This document shows, in pieces, positions 1 through 11,189 of a DNA stretch of 64,000 nt. A model generated the notes under the pieces. That model searched no databases. It was not told the origin of the DNA and saw only the letters and a program-made list of their open reading frames with translations. The stretch's first letter is position 1, and every line of letters begins with the position of its first letter. Position numbers and translations under genes: made by a program. The DNA comes from Mycolicibacterium goodii. GTDB lineage: Bacteria > Actinomycetota > Actinomycetes > Mycobacteriales > Mycobacteriaceae. The stretch covers positions 6,262,001-6,326,000 of the forward strand of contig NZ_CP092364.2 of assembly GCF_022370755.2 (NCBI RefSeq). Direction: 5' to 3'.

Positions 1-1020
1 CGGCTCGAACAGCCCGCGCAGGGGTTCCAGGAGCGGCTCGCCGGCCGACGGTGCCCAGCGGGCCTTCTCGGCGGCCAGCACCGGGGCCATCCGCTGCGCG
101 TAGTCCTCGATGTACGCGGCCTTGCCCGTGGTGAAGATCGTCTCGGGATCGTCGACCGGATGCGTCAGCGAGTTGAGCGTCGAACCCGTGAAATCGGCTG
201 TGCTGCCCGGGATCATCAACAGCCCGCCGTCGTGGCCGTGGATGCGCAGCTGCTCCAGGAACACCATCTGGTCGGGGAAGATGTTGGCCGGGTCGCCGTG
301 GTCGTCGTTGAGGTCACGCAGCTCGTCGTCGAGGAAGCACGGCGGGCCGGCCGACGGCACCACCCATGTCGCACCGACCTGGGCGATGTACTGGCGGCAG
401 CGGTCCATCTGACGCTGGCGCTTCTGGATGCCGAACGCCTCCTTGGCGCGCGCGGGCATGTCGTAGACCATCGGATACCAGATCGCGCCGGAGTACTGCA
501 GCATGTGCACGTCCACCTGACCGAAATCGGCGTGCAGTACCTCCAGATCGACAGGGCGCGCGTCGTTCATGTTGAACGCGACCGTCTCGCCGTCGTCGAC
601 CACCAGCCCGGAGTCACCGATCGGGCCGTCGGCGGGCGCGCGCAGCGCGATGATCATGATGTCGAGGTCACCCTTGGGCCCGCTGACGGTGTGCTTGACC
701 GAGTCGGTGGTCTCGAAGAAGGCGTGGAAGCCGAGTTTCTCCAGTTCGCGGCGAAGATCGGGCACCGGATAGTCCGGCAGCAGCACCACCGCATCCTTGT
801 TGACGTACCGGCGCAGATGCTCAGGGTCGAAGTGATCCTTGTGCAGGTGCGAGACGTAGAGATAGTCGACGTCGCCGAGGGTGTCCCAGTCGAGTTGGCT
901 GTTGTCGGGGAACGGGAACCACGAGGCGAAGTAGGCGGGGTTGATCCAGGGGTCGCACAGAATGCTGCCGGCCCTGGACTCGATCAGAAAGCCGGCGTGC
1001 CCGACGCTGGTGACCTGCAC
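1..1020 (-). CDS. MBL-fold metallohydrolase/Rieske-type protein (Rv3818-like), C-terminus outside window
   Basis: The first 340 residues are visible and the frame runs off the left edge. The N-terminal half is a metallo-beta-lactamase fold: a V-GHAGFLIES strand is followed by the metal-binding motif SHLHKDHFD (HxHxDH) at about residue 58. I chose the GTG start because AAAGG lies 6 nt upstream and the MBL fold begins directly after it. Position next to the Rv3816c/Rv3815c-type acyltransferases matches M. tuberculosis Rv3818, which is annotated with a C-terminal Rieske 2Fe-2S domain; that domain would lie beyond the window and is inferred only. It is divergent from the acyltransferase genes. 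Substrate unknown; UlaG-like lactonases and CMP-N-acetylneuraminate hydroxylase-type proteins share this arrangement. Confidence 0.8.
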   Translation of the reverse strand, partial: MQVTSVGHAGFLIESRAGSILCDPWINPAYFASWFPFPDNSQLDWDTLGDVDYLYVSHLHKDHFDPEHLRRYVNKDAVVLLPDYPVPDLRRELEKLGFHAFFETTDSVKHTVSGPKGDLDIMIIALRAPADGPIGDSGLVVDDGETVAFNMNDARPVDLEVLHADFGQVDVHMLQYSGAIWYPMVYDMPARAKEAFGIQKRQRQMDRCRQYIAQVGATWVVPSAGPPCFLDDELRDLNDDHGDPANIFPDQMVFLEQLRIHGHDGGLLMIPGSTADFTGSTLNSLTHPVDDPETIFTTGKAAYIEDYAQRMAPVLAAEKARWAPSAGEPLLEPLRGLFEP

Positions 1021-1057
1021 AAACAGCCTTTCACTGGTGAAACAAGAGTGCGTGGCC

Positions 1058-1063
1058 AGCCTA
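1058..1063 (-). promoter_or_regulatory. Possible -10 element (TAGGCT) for the MBL-fold gene
   Basis: A TANNNT hexamer lies about 38 nt upstream of the GTG start. It sits inside a small dyad, CCAGC-cta-GCTGG. The position would give a short leader carrying the AAAGG ribosome-binding site. No clear -35 is visible. Confidence 0.3.
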
Positions 1064-1148
1064 GCTGGAATCGGGCGGAGGGCCGAAGTCCGGCAGGTCA
1101 GCCGCGTGTGGGCGGGCAACGCGGCTACGCCGCGCAAGGGGTGGGCAT

Positions 1149-1154
1149 TACGCT
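1149..1154 (+). promoter_or_regulatory. -10 element (TACGCT) giving a leaderless transcript
   Basis: TACGCT ends 7 nt before the GTG at 1162, so transcription should start at or next to the start codon. No Shine-Dalgarno sequence precedes that GTG, which supports both the leaderless reading and the choice of start. Confidence 0.45.
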
Positions 1155-1161
1155 TGCGGCT

Positions 1162-1953
1162 GTGGAACCGGTGTACGGGACTGTCATCCAACTGGCCCGC
1201 CTGGCCTGGCGGCTGCAAGGGCTCAAGTTCACGGTGACCGGAGTGGAGAACCTGCCCGTCACCGGTGGTGCGGTGGTGGCCATCAACCACACCAGCTACT
1301 TCGACTTCACCTTCGCCGGGCTGCCCGCCTACCGGCAGAAGCGCGGCCGCAAGGTGCGCTTCATGGCGAAGAAGGAAGTCTTCGACCACAAGATCACCGG
1401 TCCGATCATGCGCAGTCTGCGCCACATCGAGGTGGATCGCGACAGCGGTGCGGCCTCGTTCGAGCGGGCATGCGAGTACCTCAAGGCCGGTGAACTGGTC
1501 GGCGTGTACCCGGAGGCGACGATCAGCCGCAGCTTCGAGATCAAGGAGCTGAAATCCGGCGCCGCACGCATGGCGATCGAGGCGAACGTGCCGATCGTGC
1601 CGCACATCGTGTGGGGCGCCCAGCGGATCTGGACCAAGGGACATCCCAAGAACCTGTACCGGCCCAAGGTGCCGATCTTCGTGGCCGTCGGCGAGCCGAT
1701 CCAGCCGACGCTGCCCGCGCCGGAGCTCACCGCACTGCTGCACTCACGCATGCAGCACCTGCTCGAGCAGGTACAGGACTCCTACGGTCCGCATCCGGCC
1801 GGTGAGTTCTGGGTGCCGCACCGGCTCGGCGGCGGCGCGCCCTCGCTGGCCGAGGCCGGCCTGATGGACGCCGAGGAAGCGGCCGAGAAGGCGGCGCGGC
1901 GCGCGAAGCAGAGCGGCTCCGGACCTGCCGAACCCTCCGGGGCGCCGGGGTAG
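1162..1953 (+). CDS. PlsC-family 1-acyl-glycerol-3-phosphate acyltransferase (Rv3816c-like)
   Basis: 263-residue acyltransferase of the PlsC/AGPAT family, which transfers an acyl group from acyl-CoA or acyl-ACP to a glycerophospholipid precursor at the membrane. The HX4D catalytic motif is seen in INHTSYFDF (about residue 37), and the substrate-binding block appears as YPEATISRSFE. The frame is open far upstream, but the start at 1162 aligns with the paralogue next door (both begin (V/M)EPV) and has a leaderless promoter. It is followed after 6 nt by a second copy of the same family (both share the tail motif GxFWVPHRLGGGAP), so the two are tandem duplicates, probably cotranscribed. The actual lipid substrate cannot be told from sequence. 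Confidence 0.85.
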   Translation: MEPVYGTVIQLARLAWRLQGLKFTVTGVENLPVTGGAVVAINHTSYFDFTFAGLPAYRQKRGRKVRFMAKKEVFDHKITGPIMRSLRHIEVDRDSGAASFERACEYLKAGELVGVYPEATISRSFEIKELKSGAARMAIEANVPIVPHIVWGAQRIWTKGHPKNLYRPKVPIFVAVGEPIQPTLPAPELTALLHSRMQHLLEQVQDSYGPHPAGEFWVPHRLGGGAPSLAEAGLMDAEEAAEKAARRAKQSGSGPAEPSGAPG

Positions 1954-1959
1954 CGGCGC

Positions 1960-2721
1960 ATGGAACCGGTTTTCCGCAGTTTGGAGATCGCCGCACGCCT
2001 TGCCGTCCGGGCGACCGGAACCCGAATCACCTTCAGCGGCCTGGAAAATCTGCCGACGGTCGGCGGCGCGGTGATCGCGATCAACCACACGAGCTACGTC
2101 GACTTCCTGCCGGCCGGGCTCGCCGCCACCGAACGCGGTCGCCGCATGCGGTTCATGATCAAGGCCGAGATGGAGCAGGTCCCCGGCGTCAACTATCTGA
2201 TAAGGCACACCAGCACCATCCCGGTGGACCGCAGCGCAGGCGCGGGCGCCTACGCCGTCGCGGTCGAGGCCCTGCGGGGCGGGGAACTCGTCGGGGTCTA
2301 TCCCGAGGCCACCATCAGCCGCAGCTTCGAGCTCAAGGAATTCAAGACCGGTGCGGTGCGGATGGCGCTCGAGTCCGGGGTGCCGCTGATCCCACTGATC
2401 GTGTGGGGTGCACAACGCATCTGGACCAAGGACCACCCGAGGGCGATCGGGCGCAGGAAGATCCCGGTCAACGTCGCCGTCGGCGCACCCATCGAGCCGT
2501 CGGGGACCCCTGCCGAGCTCGGCACGGCCCTGCGTTCGGCGATGTCCGATCTGCTCGATCACGCGCAACGCGATTATCCGGCTCCGCCCGGCGCCTTCTG
2601 GGTGCCGCACCGCCTCGGCGGCGGGGCACCCACGCCCGAAGAGGCCAAACGCCGCGATGAGGCGGAACTGGCCGAACGGGCCCGCAGACGTGCCGAACGG
2701 AAAGCGAAGACCAACAGGTGA
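1960..2721 (+). CDS. PlsC-family acyltransferase, second tandem copy (Rv3815c-like)
   Basis: 253-residue paralogue of the preceding gene with the same landmarks: INHTSYVDF (HX4D), YPEATISRSFELKEFKTG, and FWVPHRLGGGAP near the C-terminus. The ATG is 6 nt after the upstream stop, and the stop overlaps the next start in a GTGA, so the three genes look translationally coupled. M. tuberculosis carries three such genes (Rv3814c-Rv3816c) here; only two are present in this window. Expected role is membrane phospholipid or triacylglycerol remodelling; specificity unknown. Confidence 0.85.
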   Translation: MEPVFRSLEIAARLAVRATGTRITFSGLENLPTVGGAVIAINHTSYVDFLPAGLAATERGRRMRFMIKAEMEQVPGVNYLIRHTSTIPVDRSAGAGAYAVAVEALRGGELVGVYPEATISRSFELKEFKTGAVRMALESGVPLIPLIVWGAQRIWTKDHPRAIGRRKIPVNVAVGAPIEPSGTPAELGTALRSAMSDLLDHAQRDYPAPPGAFWVPHRLGGGAPTPEEAKRRDEAELAERARRRAERKAKTNR

Positions 2722-3542
2722 CATCTGATGCAACGCCGGGGCTCATCGCCACCGACGTCGACGGCACGCTGCTCGACGAAGACGAGCGGGTCACGCCGCG
2801 CACACGGGCGGCGGTCCGGGCTGCCGTCGCGGCCGGGACCACGTTCGTGCTCGCGACCGGGCGTCCGCCGCGCTGGATCCAGCCCGTGGTCGACGGACTC
2901 GGCATGGCACCCATGGCGGTCTGTGCCAACGGGGCCGTGATCTACGACCCGTCCACCGACCGGATCATCTCGGCGCACACACTGTCGCCCGAGGTGCTCG
3001 CCGAACTCGCTGACATCGCCACGACCGTGATCCCGGGCGCGGGCCTCGCGGTGGAGCGCGTGGGCCGTTCGGCCCATGACGCCGCCACGCCGCAGTTCGT
3101 CAGCTCACCGGGCTACGAACACGCGTGGCTGAACCCGGACAACACCGAGGTGTCGATCGAGGACCTGTTGAGCGCACCCGCGGTGAAGCTGCTGATCCGC
3201 AAGGCCGGTGCGCAGAGTGCCGACATGGCCGCCGAGCTGATCAAACACATCGGGACGCAGGGCGACATCACCTACTCGACCAACAACGGTTTGATCGAGG
3301 TGGTGCCCGCCGGCATCAGCAAGGCCACCGGGATCGCCGAACTCGCCGGGCCGCTCGGGTTCACCGACGCCGACATCGTCGCGTTCGGCGACATGCCCAA
3401 CGACGTGCCGATGCTCAGCTGGGCCGGCCGCGGTGTGGCGATGGGCAATGCTCATCCGGAGGCCAAGGCCGCCGCCGATGAGGTCACCACGACCAACTCC
3501 GAGGACGGCGTGGCGTCCGTACTCGAACGGTGGTGGGGCTGA
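2718..3542 (+). CDS. HAD-superfamily (Cof-type, IIB) phosphatase (Rv3813c-like)
   Basis: 274-residue hydrolase. Motif I is ATDVDGTLLDED (nucleophile Asp and acid/base Asp), motif II is within VLATGRPP, the conserved Lys lies in VKLLIRK, and motif IV is FGDMPNDVPML. These define a Cof/YbiV-like HAD-IIB sugar-phosphate or nucleotide phosphatase. The GTG start overlaps the acyltransferase stop (GTGA), giving translational coupling in a three-gene operon. Ends 13 nt before the convergent amidase gene. Substrate not predictable. Confidence 0.88.
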   Translation: MTSDATPGLIATDVDGTLLDEDERVTPRTRAAVRAAVAAGTTFVLATGRPPRWIQPVVDGLGMAPMAVCANGAVIYDPSTDRIISAHTLSPEVLAELADIATTVIPGAGLAVERVGRSAHDAATPQFVSSPGYEHAWLNPDNTEVSIEDLLSAPAVKLLIRKAGAQSADMAAELIKHIGTQGDITYSTNNGLIEVVPAGISKATGIAELAGPLGFTDADIVAFGDMPNDVPMLSWAGRGVAMGNAHPEAKAAADEVTTTNSEDGVASVLERWWG

Positions 3543-3555
3543 ACCCCTTTCGTGG

Positions 3556-5160
3556 TCAGGCGATCGGGGTGAAGCGTTCGAGTTGCACCGGCTGATCGTC
3601 GGGGGCCGGTGGTGGCAGTTCCTGCGGGACGCCGTCGATGACGCGGACCACGGTGTGCTTCTCGCGGTCGAAGTTCAGGGTCCCGTGTGCGAAGTTCTGT
3701 TTGATCCACAGCGGCTCGTTGATCTCACCGCTGGTCGGCAGTCCCAGTGCGCCACGCTCGAAACCCAGTGAGCCCCATGCCTCGTAGATCGCACCGGTGA
3801 GTGGTTGCGCACCGGTGACCGGGGACCAGTAGATCGCGCCGTGCTCGAAGGTCGCGTAGCGCGCGTCGCCCTCGGCCGCGGCCTCGGGTGAGGTCGGGTT
3901 GCCGAGCGGGCCCGCCGGTCCACCGATCGACTGCCATCGCGCGAAGATCGCGCCGCCGCGCATCTGCTCGGCCAGTTCTTCCGGCCCGGGGGGCTGATTG
4001 AACCGAGCGGCGATGTCACGCAGGCGGTCCATCTCGGCGTACGCGGCGTTGCCCGGGCAGTCGGTGATGCCGACGTCGCGGTGCGTGAAGATCGCGGGCA
4101 GCGTCGGTGTGGCACCGCGTGGGAAGTGGGTGAACGAACCGCCTTCCGACGCGAGCACCACGGTGCCGTGCGGATCGATGCGATCGAGTCCCAGACGCCA
4201 GCCCAGAAGCCTTCCGGTGGTGCGGAGCTGGATCGGGGTCGGGGGCACGACGTCGAAGTTGCCCATCATGGCCACGCCCCAGGTGTCACGGTTGAAACCA
4301 CCGGTGTGGGCGCCCTCGACGGGCCGGTCCATGCCGCCGGCCCGGCCCTCGAAAACCTGACCGTACTTGTCGACCAGGGCGTTGTATGCGATGTCGCACC
4401 ACCCCAGGGTTCTGGTGTGGTACTCGTAGATCGATCGCACGATGCCGGCCGAGTCCTCCGGCGCGTAGTCGTTGCTGCCGGCCGTGTGGTGCACGATGCC
4501 CGCGCGGATTCCCGCGTCGTACACGGTGTTCGGGCATCGGATCGATTCGTCGGCACCCCACTGCGCGCGGCTGATGATGTGCGGCGGGACGCCGGGGGCG
4601 GTGACGGCCGTGGGTAGGGGGCCGATCTCGGCGGGGGCCTGCGGCGGGCTGATCAACACCGCGGTGAGGTTCTGGCCCAGCGGTTGCTGGACCGTCGCGG
4701 GCCGGTACCCCAGATCGGGTTTGTCGCCCGCTGCGGGTGCGGGCGGGGTCGGGGCGGCACCTTCCGGACGGGTGACCGCGATCTGCACGGTGTTGGTGCG
4801 TCCGACGAACACCGGGTCTGTGCCGTGCGGGCCGGGGCTGTCGGCGCCGACGCCGTCGAGGGCCTCGGCCTCGTACCACGGACCCCACGAACCGTCCGCC
4901 TTCTTGGCCCTGATGCGGGCCGATGTGCCCTCCAGGTCCTGCGCGGTGAGCGCGACCATCGAGAACGGCTCGTCCTGGTGGATCTCGCGGACGGTCTCGC
5001 CGCCGCCGAGGTTGTCCAGGGGCTGTTGTGTGAGTGCCGGCGCGTCGGCGGCCGGGTGGTGAGGTTCCTCGCCGGCCCCGCTGAGCGTCCACGGGACGAC
5101 GATCACGGTCGCCGCGATCGCGGTGAACAGGATCGACGGCGCGGGACGACGTGACTGCAC
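3556..5160 (-). CDS. Secreted PGRP/amidase-2 peptidoglycan hydrolase with LGFP repeats (Rv3811-like)
   Basis: 534-residue exported protein. A signal segment (residues about 8-30) is followed by a Pro/Ala-rich stretch, then a peptidoglycan-recognition/N-acetylmuramoyl-L-alanine amidase type 2 domain. Zinc-ligand-type residues are seen in GIVHHTAGSN (first His), and FTHRDVGITDCPG (second His and Cys), with WGVAMMGNF between. The C-terminus carries LGFP-type repeats (PAGPLGNPTS, ERGALGLPTS) thought to anchor proteins in the mycolated wall. Likely role is cell-wall remodelling outside the membrane. It starts with GTG and is preceded by TAACAT 6 nt upstream, suggesting a leaderless mRNA. Confidence 0.88.
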   Translation of the reverse strand: MQSRRPAPSILFTAIAATVIVVPWTLSGAGEEPHHPAADAPALTQQPLDNLGGGETVREIHQDEPFSMVALTAQDLEGTSARIRAKKADGSWGPWYEAEALDGVGADSPGPHGTDPVFVGRTNTVQIAVTRPEGAAPTPPAPAAGDKPDLGYRPATVQQPLGQNLTAVLISPPQAPAEIGPLPTAVTAPGVPPHIISRAQWGADESIRCPNTVYDAGIRAGIVHHTAGSNDYAPEDSAGIVRSIYEYHTRTLGWCDIAYNALVDKYGQVFEGRAGGMDRPVEGAHTGGFNRDTWGVAMMGNFDVVPPTPIQLRTTGRLLGWRLGLDRIDPHGTVVLASEGGSFTHFPRGATPTLPAIFTHRDVGITDCPGNAAYAEMDRLRDIAARFNQPPGPEELAEQMRGGAIFARWQSIGGPAGPLGNPTSPEAAAEGDARYATFEHGAIYWSPVTGAQPLTGAIYEAWGSLGFERGALGLPTSGEINEPLWIKQNFAHGTLNFDREKHTVVRVIDGVPQELPPPAPDDQPVQLERFTPIA

Positions 5161-5166
5161 GGACTG

Positions 5167-5172
5167 ATGTTA
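5167..5172 (-). promoter_or_regulatory. -10 element (TAACAT), leaderless amidase promoter
   Basis: TAACAT is separated from the GTG by exactly 6 nt, so the +1 base would be the G of the start codon. There is no ribosome-binding site. Confidence 0.45.
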
Positions 5173-5231
5173 CGTATGCGTCTGCTGTTACTAATGATGC
5201 GACACGCGTCACGATCGACTTCGACACGCGC

Positions 5232-5269
5232 AACGACACCGCAGAGCGCGAGGCTTCTGCGGTGTCGTT
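5232..5269 (-). terminator. Intrinsic terminator of erp
   Basis: Perfect 14-bp inverted repeat (AACGACACCGCAGA / TCTGCGGTGTCGTT) with a 10-nt loop, 37 nt past the erp stop and before the amidase start. No U-tract, as is usual for mycobacterial terminators. Confidence 0.65.
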
Positions 5270-5306
5270 TCGGGTGATGTCTCTGTCGTGTGGACCGGGC
5301 CCTGGA

Positions 5307-6224
5307 TCAGGCCGGGGGAGGCACCGGCGCCGGCGCGGCGGCCGGGGCGGCCTGGGCGCCGGACTGGATCGCCTGCGTGATGGCCGGGAGCACCATGCCC
5401 TTCAGCAGGTCGATCGCCTGGCCCGCACCGAGCTGATCGGCCGCGGACGACAGGTCGCCGAACAGGCCACCGCCTCCGGTGCTCGCCGCGGGCATCGTCG
5501 CGAGCGACGGATCACCGAGGATCGGATAGGTCCCCAGGCTGGGGTCAAGGCCGACCGGCGCCGAGATCGGCACCTCGCCAGGGGCCGGCAGGCCCGCGGC
5601 GTTGGAGATCGGCGTCAGTGACGGATCCAGGCCGGGGGTGGTGAGGCCGGTCGACGGCGTCGTCAGACCCGGCGTGGTCGGGGTCGTCAGGGCCGGGTTG
5701 GTCAGTCCCTGGTCCGTCAGCGACGGCGTGGCGCCCAGCGACGCATCAGGTGTGGTCAGACCGGGTGTCGTCAGGCTCGGGGAAGTCAGCCCGTCGGGGC
5801 TGGTCAGGGCCGGGTTGGTGAGGGCGGGGTTGGTCAGACCCGGATCGGTCAGCGACGGCGTGGTCAGTCCCGGCGTGGTGAGTCCCGGCGTGGTCAGTCC
5901 CGGGGACGTGAGGCCCGGGGAGGTGAGGCCCGGGGAGGCCAGGCCGGGCGAGGTCAGCGTCGGGGACGCCAGCGACGGCATCGCGCCGGTCCCGCCGAGC
6001 ATCGGCATGGGGGGCAGGTTGATGCCGAACTGGGACAGGCCTTGCGAAAGCGCGGACATCAGCTCGCCGGGGAGGTCGGTGACCAGCGCGGCCTGGGTGA
6101 ACTCGCGGTGTTGAGGCGCGGGGGAGTGCTGGGTTACGGCAATCAGGGCGACTGGACTTGCGACGGCCACTGCGGCGACTGCGCTCATGGCTGTCGAGAG
6201 CTTGCGTCGACGGCGGTTCGGCAC
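5307..6224 (-). CDS. erp: Exported repetitive protein Erp
   Basis: 305-residue surface protein needed in mycobacteria for normal envelope integrity and virulence (family knowledge). The N-terminus VPNRRRRKLSTAM and the following hydrophobic segment form a signal peptide. Residues about 70-190 are low-complexity repeats of the PGLTS/PGLTT/PALTN type, the hallmark of Erp. The C-terminal block (ILGDPSL, GGGGLFGDL, AIDLLKGMVLPAITQAIQ) is conserved, followed by an Ala/Pro tail. I chose the GTG at 6224 rather than the in-frame ATG 33 nt upstream because GAGGAG lies 6 nt before it and the protein then starts as in M. tuberculosis PirG. It is divergent from glf. Confidence 0.95.
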   Translation of the reverse strand: MPNRRRRKLSTAMSAVAAVAVASPVALIAVTQHSPAPQHREFTQAALVTDLPGELMSALSQGLSQFGINLPPMPMLGGTGAMPSLASPTLTSPGLASPGLTSPGLTSPGLTTPGLTTPGLTTPSLTDPGLTNPALTNPALTSPDGLTSPSLTTPGLTTPDASLGATPSLTDQGLTNPALTTPTTPGLTTPSTGLTTPGLDPSLTPISNAAGLPAPGEVPISAPVGLDPSLGTYPILGDPSLATMPAASTGGGGLFGDLSSAADQLGAGQAIDLLKGMVLPAITQAIQSGAQAAPAAAPAPVPPPA

Positions 6225-6376
6225 GGAAGTCTCCTCAATACATGGACTGCATATCAACTGCTCGGACTGCTCCGAACAACTTCGTCAGCGGCTACGGACG
6301 GATCGTGCGAAGCCCATGAGCGCCAACGTGATCGATGGTACGGCTGTGACTACTGTGTCTAGAGTGACGTGATTGA

Positions 6377-9623
<3,247 letters not shown>

Positions 9624-9627
<4 letters not shown>

Positions 9628-10166
9628 GCGACGCCCCGCGCGGCGAAGACGCCGTGTTGGTTGCCGTGCAAGCGGCTCTCGCCGGTCGGCCCGGTGTGCT
9701 GCCGGCGGCCCGTGCCCTGTCGCACTTCGGCGAGCACAGCGCGGGCTGGGTGGCGCTCGCCGCCGCGGGTGCGCTGGCCCAGCCGGCCAAGCGCCGGTCC
9801 TGGCTCGCGGTCGGAGCGGGAGCGTTCGTGGCCCACGCGGCCGCGGTCGTGATCAAGCGCGTGGTCCGGCGGCAGCGCCCCAGCCATCCCGACATCGCCG
9901 TCAACGTCGGCACGCCCAGCCGACTGAGCTTCCCGTCGGCGCACGCCACCTCGACCACGGCGGCGGCCGTGTTGCTCGCGCAGGCCACGGGTGTGCCCGC
10001 CCCCGCGCTGCTGGTCCCCCCGATGGCGTTGTCGCGCCTGGTGCTCGGCGTGCACTATCCCACCGATGTGCTGACCGGTGTGGTGGTCGGAGCGCTCGTG
10101 GGCAGAGCCGTCGGGACGGCGGCCGGTAGGATTCCGAATTCTGTCGGTGCCGAAGGAGACAGGTGA
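9624..10166 (+). CDS. PAP2-family membrane phosphatase, candidate decaprenylphosphoryl-5-phosphoribose phosphatase (Rv3807c-like)
   Basis: 180-residue membrane protein with the three lipid-phosphate-phosphatase motifs: KRVVRRQRP (KX6RP), SFPSAHATS (PSGH-type, with Ala in the Gly position) and SRLVLGVHYPTD (SRX5HX3D). The neighbouring ubiA product is decaprenylphosphoryl-5-phosphoribose, which must be dephosphorylated before DprE1 acts; this gene is the proposed phosphatase, although mutants in the family are viable, so redundancy is likely. ATG overlaps the glfT2 stop. Confidence 0.88.
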
Positions 10167-10192
10167 GCGGGTCGTGACGGAGCAGAGCAACG

Positions 10193-11149
10193 ATGAGTGC
10201 CACCCACATGAGTGAGGAAGCGCAGCCGACGGCGGGCCCGCCGAAAAATCTGGTCTCCGGGCTCGTCAAAGCCGTTCGCCCGCGGCAGTGGATCAAGAAT
10301 CTGCTGGTGCTGGCTGCGCCGCTGGCCGCCGTGGGCAGTGGCATCGAGTACGACTACGGCGATGTCGCCGTCAAGGTCTCCGTGGCGTTCGTGGTGTTCT
10401 GCCTGGCCGCGTCGTCGATCTACCTGATCAACGACGCACGTGACGTCGAGGCGGACCGCGCCCACCCCACCAAGCGGTTCCGTCCCATCGCAGCCGGGGT
10501 GGTTCCGGAGTGGATGGCCTACGCGCTGGCCGGCCTGTTGGCGGTCGCGTCGCTGGTGATCTCGTGGTGGCTCACGCCGAACCTCGCCATCGTGATGGCG
10601 GTGTACATCGCCGTCCAACTGGCCTACTGCTTCGGGCTGAAACATCAGGCCGTGCTCGACATCTGCATCGTGTCGTCCGGCTTCCTGATCCGCGCGATCG
10701 CCGGTGGCGTCGCCGCCGACATCCCGCTGTCGCAGTGGTTCCTGCTGGTGATGGCGTTCGGTTCGCTGTTCATGGCGGCGGGAAAGCGCTACGCCGAACT
10801 GCAATTGGCCGAGCGCACCGGTGCCAAGATCCGCAAGTCGCTGGAAAGTTACACCAGCAGCTACCTGCGCTTCGTGTGGACCTTGTCGGCCACGGCCATG
10901 GTGGTGTGTTACGGGTTGTGGGCGTTCGGCCGTGACCGGACCAACGACATGCTGAGCCTCGACGCCCAGGACGCATCCTGGTATGCGGTCACGATGATTC
11001 CCTTCACCATCGCGATCCTGCGTTACGCAGTGGACATCGACGGGGGCATCGCCGGTGAGCCCGAGGAGATCGCGCTGAAAGACCGAGTGCTGCAGATCTT
11101 GTTCCTGGCGTGGATCGGGACCATCGGTGCGGCCATCTATTTCAGCTGA
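10193..11149 (+). CDS. ubiA: Decaprenyl-phosphate phosphoribosyltransferase (DPPR synthase, UbiA family)
   Basis: 318-residue polytopic membrane enzyme (about nine helices) that transfers 5-phosphoribose from PRPP to decaprenyl phosphate, the first committed step to the arabinan donor DPA. The first Asp-rich motif is INDARDVEADRAHPTKRFRP (NDxxDxxxD), the second lies near AVDIDGG; PRQWIKN is the family start. ATG 10193 has GGAG 10 nt upstream; an in-frame ATG at 10208 is an alternative and matches the M. tuberculosis N-terminus (MSE). Followed directly by aftB. Confidence 0.95.
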   Translation: MSATHMSEEAQPTAGPPKNLVSGLVKAVRPRQWIKNLLVLAAPLAAVGSGIEYDYGDVAVKVSVAFVVFCLAASSIYLINDARDVEADRAHPTKRFRPIAAGVVPEWMAYALAGLLAVASLVISWWLTPNLAIVMAVYIAVQLAYCFGLKHQAVLDICIVSSGFLIRAIAGGVAADIPLSQWFLLVMAFGSLFMAAGKRYAELQLAERTGAKIRKSLESYTSSYLRFVWTLSATAMVVCYGLWAFGRDRTNDMLSLDAQDASWYAVTMIPFTIAILRYAVDIDGGIAGEPEEIALKDRVLQILFLAWIGTIGAAIYFS

Positions 11150-11189
11150 ACGGCTCGCTCGTAGAGCGGCCTTTCCGTACGACATCTCG

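Noticed and set aside
160..1161. Extended N-terminus for the first PlsC-type acyltransferase
   Set aside because: The upstream part runs antisense through the MBL-fold gene; alignment with the paralogue and the TACGCT promoter place the start at 1162.
5600..5980. Regular short repeats in erp, considered as a CRISPR-like array
   Set aside because: The repeats are in frame, of codon-multiple length and encode PGLTS-type peptides; there are no unique spacers.
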